55,774 nt of DNA from assembly GCA_037139195.1 (NCBI GenBank), contig JBAXGW010000027.1, positions 1 through 55,774 on the forward strand, read 5' to 3'. This DNA is from JBAXGW01 sp037139195. Its GTDB lineage: Bacteria; Bacteroidota; Bacteroidia; Bacteroidales; JAHJDW01. Below the pieces are notes generated by a model. It was not told the origin of the DNA, did not search any database, and saw only the letters and a program-made list of their open reading frames with translations. Positions 54,401 through 55,774 of the stretch are shown piece after piece (positions within the stretch are counted from its first letter, which is position 1; every line of letters begins with the position of its first letter). A program made the translations under genes and the position numbers.

Positions 54401-55774
54401 TATGATTGGTGGAACACCAAGAAATAATATTGCACGCTATATTAATACAGATAATAGCCTAGATGCTACTTGGAATCCAAATGCAAATAATACGGTTAAA
54501 TCAATTGCTTTGGATGGAAACAATGTATATGTGGGTGGAGAATTTGATAATATCGGTGGTCAGGCAAGAAGCTATATTGCAAAATTAGACAACACTATTG
54601 GTCTAGCTGATGCAACATGGATGCCAGAAGCAAACTCTACAGTTAAAGCCATTGCAATAAGTGGTAATGATATTTATGCTGGTGGTGATTATACAACTAT
54701 TGGCGGACAAGCAAGAAATTATATTGCTAAATTAAACAATACAGATGGTTCTGCTGATGCAACATGGGTTGCAGATGCAAACTCTACAGTAAATACACTA
54801 GCTATTAGCGGAAGCAACATATTTGCTGGTGGGTATTTTACAACTATTGGTGGTCTTGCAAGAAACTATATCGCAAAATTAAATAATACCGATGGTGCTG
54901 TTGATGCTACATGGCTTCCAGAATCAAACTCTACGGTAAACACCATTGCTATTACTGGAACTGACATTTATGTTGGTGGAGAATTTGACAATATTGGAGG
55001 CGATTCAAGAAACTACATAGCAAAATTAAATGATACCGATGGTGCTGCTGATGCTATTTGGAATCCAAGCGCTGGCTATACAGTTTATGCTTTAGCAGTT
55101 AACTCAACTGATGTGTATGTGGGTGGTGGATTTGATAATATTGGTGGACTGAACAGAAATTATATAGCAAAATTAAATACTACAAATGGTGATGCTAATG
55201 TAGAATGGAATCCTTCTGCTAATGACGATGTACACGCTATTGCTATTAACGGAGATGATAATTATGTGGGTGGAGATTTTAATTATATAGGTGGTGAAAA
55301 TAAACCATATTATGCAAAATTCACTCAAATACCTTGTGTTAACCCAACAGACGGTGGCATAGTTTCAACGTCACAATCTGGTTGTAATCCATTTAATCCT
55401 GCTGCTTTTACAAGCACGCTGCCAACTGGTAATTCAGGTACATTGGAATACAAATGGCAATATTCAACTACTAGCAACGCTGCTGGATTTAGCGATATAG
55501 CAAGCAGTAATGTTGCTAATTTTGATGCTGGTTCGCTAACTGAAACAACTTGGTTTAAACGAATAGCTCGCGTTGCATGCAAGACTGATTGGACAGGAGC
55601 CGTTGAGTCAAATGTTGTAAAAATAGCTGTTGAGGATAACTTAGCACCAGTAGCAAACATAGCAACATTGCCAAATGTAACAGGATCATGTACAGCCACA
55701 GCCACAGCACCAACCGCAACTGATGCATGTGCAGGAACAATTACAGGAACAACAACTGATGCCTTGACATACAA
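48414..55774 (+). CDS. Giant LamG / beta-helix / propeller surface protein (partial)
   Basis: An open frame of 2453 codons starting at the ATG at 48414 and still open at the right edge; I found no stop in translating it through. Order: signal peptide (M-K-N-F-T-L-L-L ... A-F-A-Q, 1-21); LamG domain to about residue 210; GLUG-type repeats (V-G-G-I-G-G-Y and similar, about 245-510); a long right-handed beta-helix rich in N-N-T-I (about 550-1330); Ig-like domains with paired cysteines; about 14 propeller-like repeats of 49 residues (about 1630-2305); another Ig-like domain resembling the earlier one; and the start of an HYR-like domain. A T9SS tail is expected beyond the window. Confidence 0.92.
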   Translation, partial: MKNFTLLLGLLFAMTTLAFAQSGPSGYALEFNGADDYVDLPNNSSFQPTGGNFSAEAWIYIEDGAPDDQKVLMTLGGWSKGYAMNIYKNGNGYFFSSSVYLTGGSFWADGSTSYILTNTWTHVAMTWQQGGNITSYVNGQQVAQTSTTGTYTTSGNSVTMGIGYTNMFFAPFQGKIDEVKVWNTTRTQSQIQSDMSDGTGTGTTAYYKMSDGSGTSLTDNSGNSNTGTLSTPSWVEISYYSAGTGTIGDPYLISSINDLTALSIAVNSGVNYAGKYFLQTADLDLNIEPYNTGTGWPCIGYSTSNKFSGTYEGDNHKISNLFINNSTITYGVGLFGGYMNGTIKNLGLENVNITSTNNGVGAITGWTFSGSTVQNCYVKNGTINGYSYVAGICGSPYTGSIITQCYTSGLTITGHDMVGGIGGYSYGSNINNCYSRSSVIATAAVAGGVLGYNNSTGVLANCYSTGTVSAPSDKGGVLGVQGGSATTTNSFWDYETSGLTSSAAGTMKTTAQMKTLSTFSGATWDFVTTPIWKMDIRNDGYPYLAAQFFVKPIELTATDGTTGPVIYDNLKAAFDAINTGTHQGAITIKLLGNSIESASAVLNASGNGTAAYTSVNIYPTVSGLTIFGNLEAPLIDLNGADNVTIDGRVNATGATKDLVITNTNSSYTDGTSTIRFINDASSNVVQYCTIKGSYIKYGASAADMTGGVVFFSTTNGTTGNNNNLITNNDITSSDNTNRAGNLVYSLGTAGKSNSGNTISNNNIYDFMNKKMDSYGIYLFTNSTDWNVTGNNFYETTTFTLLASNTYSICYPIFINDLSGNNFNVSDNYIGGSSYDHSGRFTIDASLLLPGTYNSYSYFEGIFINVGSTTASSVQNNTIQNITFSTGSSNNSWYGIKASNGNVNIGTITGNTIGSNTGTGSITITNTTSDMTSYGIVGGKDVRNNIIGSFTLANTGAKAHRFIGINLTANTTSVINNTIGSTTQANSIYASSESTNSWQFMHGIVGGGSATITGNTIANMTNGPSNTNASSVGSMRGIYTYGANNTIANNLIRDLSVANANSNSYLDGKASLIGLCNEGGQGSTIENNTIYNLSNTYPSFSGVVVGLFFSGDYSGTNLVSKNFINSLYVTGVSSTAASIYGIKKDNGVCTFANNIVTLGGNSSSEIHGINLSGGSETGTSVYYNTVYINGNPISGSNNSNAFSYTVSSSAAKVIKNNIFVNARSNAGTASGMHYGAYFLNNASITLDYNNYYASGNGGYLGYYNGAYKTTLPIITSQDVYSTSVSPVYANGGGITTSDYLPSNTSLVAITGTGITTDYDGGADRSVTYPAMGAFEYPVIPCFNPSNGGAITSDQAACATLDPLAFESSALPTGEAGTIEYKWQMSTTNSSSGFSDIASSNSETYDPSTLTQTTWYKRIARVTCKSNWTGAAESNVLTMTVDPTTVAGEVTGGATLCGTEVSEDLNLSNYTGSIVKWQSSVSPFDTWVDINNTSSYYSPGTLTETTQFRAVVQSGTCSVENSTATTVTISTDPSSVGGDITGGTGPLAWGANTGTMTLSGQTGVIVMWQKRLNYDTWIDIANTTDTYSETPNASGTWEYRAFVKSGSCSDAYSNTFSIEVSLSPSNIPDSNMWTPNGTVYTIATDANYTYIGGSFTTIGSITGQGVELTTTSTISNPLFPKVDGTIYATAPDGNGGWYIGGSFQNVGSFERNNIAQINSAGEVTDWNPSADDYVNTIAVNGNDVYVGGYFSYIGGEDRSYIAKLNNTDGAADVDWNPSADRYINTIAVSADGADIYAGGNFYNIGGQDRNYIAKLNNTDGTADDTWIADADYTVLSIAISGNDIYAGGRFSTIGGESRSYIAKLNNTDGLADATWDAAANGRVLAIAISGNDIYAGGRFDNIGGEDRYYIAKLNNTDGTADATWDASASDYVYSVATDGTDVYVGGAFDYIGGVSRNYIAKLNNTDGASYTDWNPGANDYVRAIAIKGTDVYVGGDFNMIGGTPRNNIARYINTDNSLDATWNPNANNTVKSIALDGNNVYVGGEFDNIGGQARSYIAKLDNTIGLADATWMPEANSTVKAIAISGNDIYAGGDYTTIGGQARNYIAKLNNTDGSADATWVADANSTVNTLAISGSNIFAGGYFTTIGGLARNYIAKLNNTDGAVDATWLPESNSTVNTIAITGTDIYVGGEFDNIGGDSRNYIAKLNDTDGAADAIWNPSAGYTVYALAVNSTDVYVGGGFDNIGGLNRNYIAKLNTTNGDANVEWNPSANDDVHAIAINGDDNYVGGDFNYIGGENKPYYAKFTQIPCVNPTDGGIVSTSQSGCNPFNPAAFTSTLPTGNSGTLEYKWQYSTTSNAAGFSDIASSNVANFDAGSLTETTWFKRIARVACKTDWTGAVESNVVKIAVEDNLAPVANIATLPNVTGSCTATATAPTATDACAGTITGTTTDALTY
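53300..55330 (+). repeat. 49-residue propeller-like tandem repeats
   Basis: The marker A-K-L-N-N (GCAAAATTA in most units) recurs at 53691, 53844 and then every 147 bp exactly: 53991, 54138, 54285, 54432, 54579, 54726, 54873, 55020, 55167, 55314. Each unit reads A-I-x-I-S-G-N-D-I-Y-A-G-G-x-F ... I-G-G ... R-x-Y-I-A-K-L-N-N-T-D-G ... W. Earlier units before 53691 are more degenerate. Confidence 0.9.

Noticed and set aside
1..55774. tRNA, rRNA or riboswitch genes
   Set aside because: None could be recognised by reading; I cannot exclude a diverged small RNA.

Overview
This AT-rich window comes from a bacterium of the phylum Bacteroidota, probably an anaerobic, amino-acid-fermenting member of the Bacteroidales/Marinilabiliales kind. 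The evidence is three exported proteins (two with visible C-terminal type IX secretion (T9SS) sorting domains), repeated TAnnTTTG promoter boxes typical of the phylum, a one-polypeptide PurL, and a lysine-fermentation gene cluster. No tRNA or rRNA gene was recognised.

Region 1 (1-13.8 kb, minus strand) is a type I-B CRISPR-Cas locus. In transcription order it reads cas6, cas8b, cas7, an AbiE-type toxin-antitoxin pair, cas5, cas3, an unrecognised helical-protein gene, cas4, a GxxExxY-protein cassette flanked by short repeats, cas1, cas2, leader and array. The array enters from the left edge with eight identical 30-bp repeats. Four of its seven complete spacers fall on only two target sites, and one overlap predicts a CCA PAM.

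Region 2 (14.1-16.0 kb) holds an exported transglutaminase-fold protein that appears to have lost its catalytic cysteine. Region 3 (16.6-26.5 kb, plus strand) is the lysine cluster: a CoA-transferase alpha subunit, a class III aminotransferase, kce, two tandem kdd genes, kamA, kamB, a Fic gene and kamC. The aminomutase kamDE, kal and the CoA-transferase beta subunit are not in the window. A GGT-rich repeat family sits in the gaps between these genes.

Region 4 (26.7-35.7 kb) has an exported beta-propeller-like T9SS protein, two AAA+/DUF4143 ATPases on either side of purL, and a small MORN-repeat protein. Each ATPase gene is preceded by its own three-copy tandem array of palindromic sites next to a TATATTTG promoter.

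Region 5 (35.8 kb to the right edge) carries two giant surface proteins with a Crp/Fnr-family regulator between them. The first (3728 aa) begins, immediately after its signal peptide, with a domain that aligns without gaps to eukaryotic ubiquitin; LamG/Fn3-like modules, 17 HYR domains of exactly 78 residues and a T9SS sorting domain follow. The second runs off the right edge and contains a propeller-like repeat with an exact 49-residue period. Both promoters carry an FNR-type TTGAT-N4-(A/G)TCAA site about 43 bp upstream of the expected transcription start, and the regulator has the E-x-x-S-R recognition-helix residues known to read TTGAT. This suggests a small self-contained surface-protein regulon.
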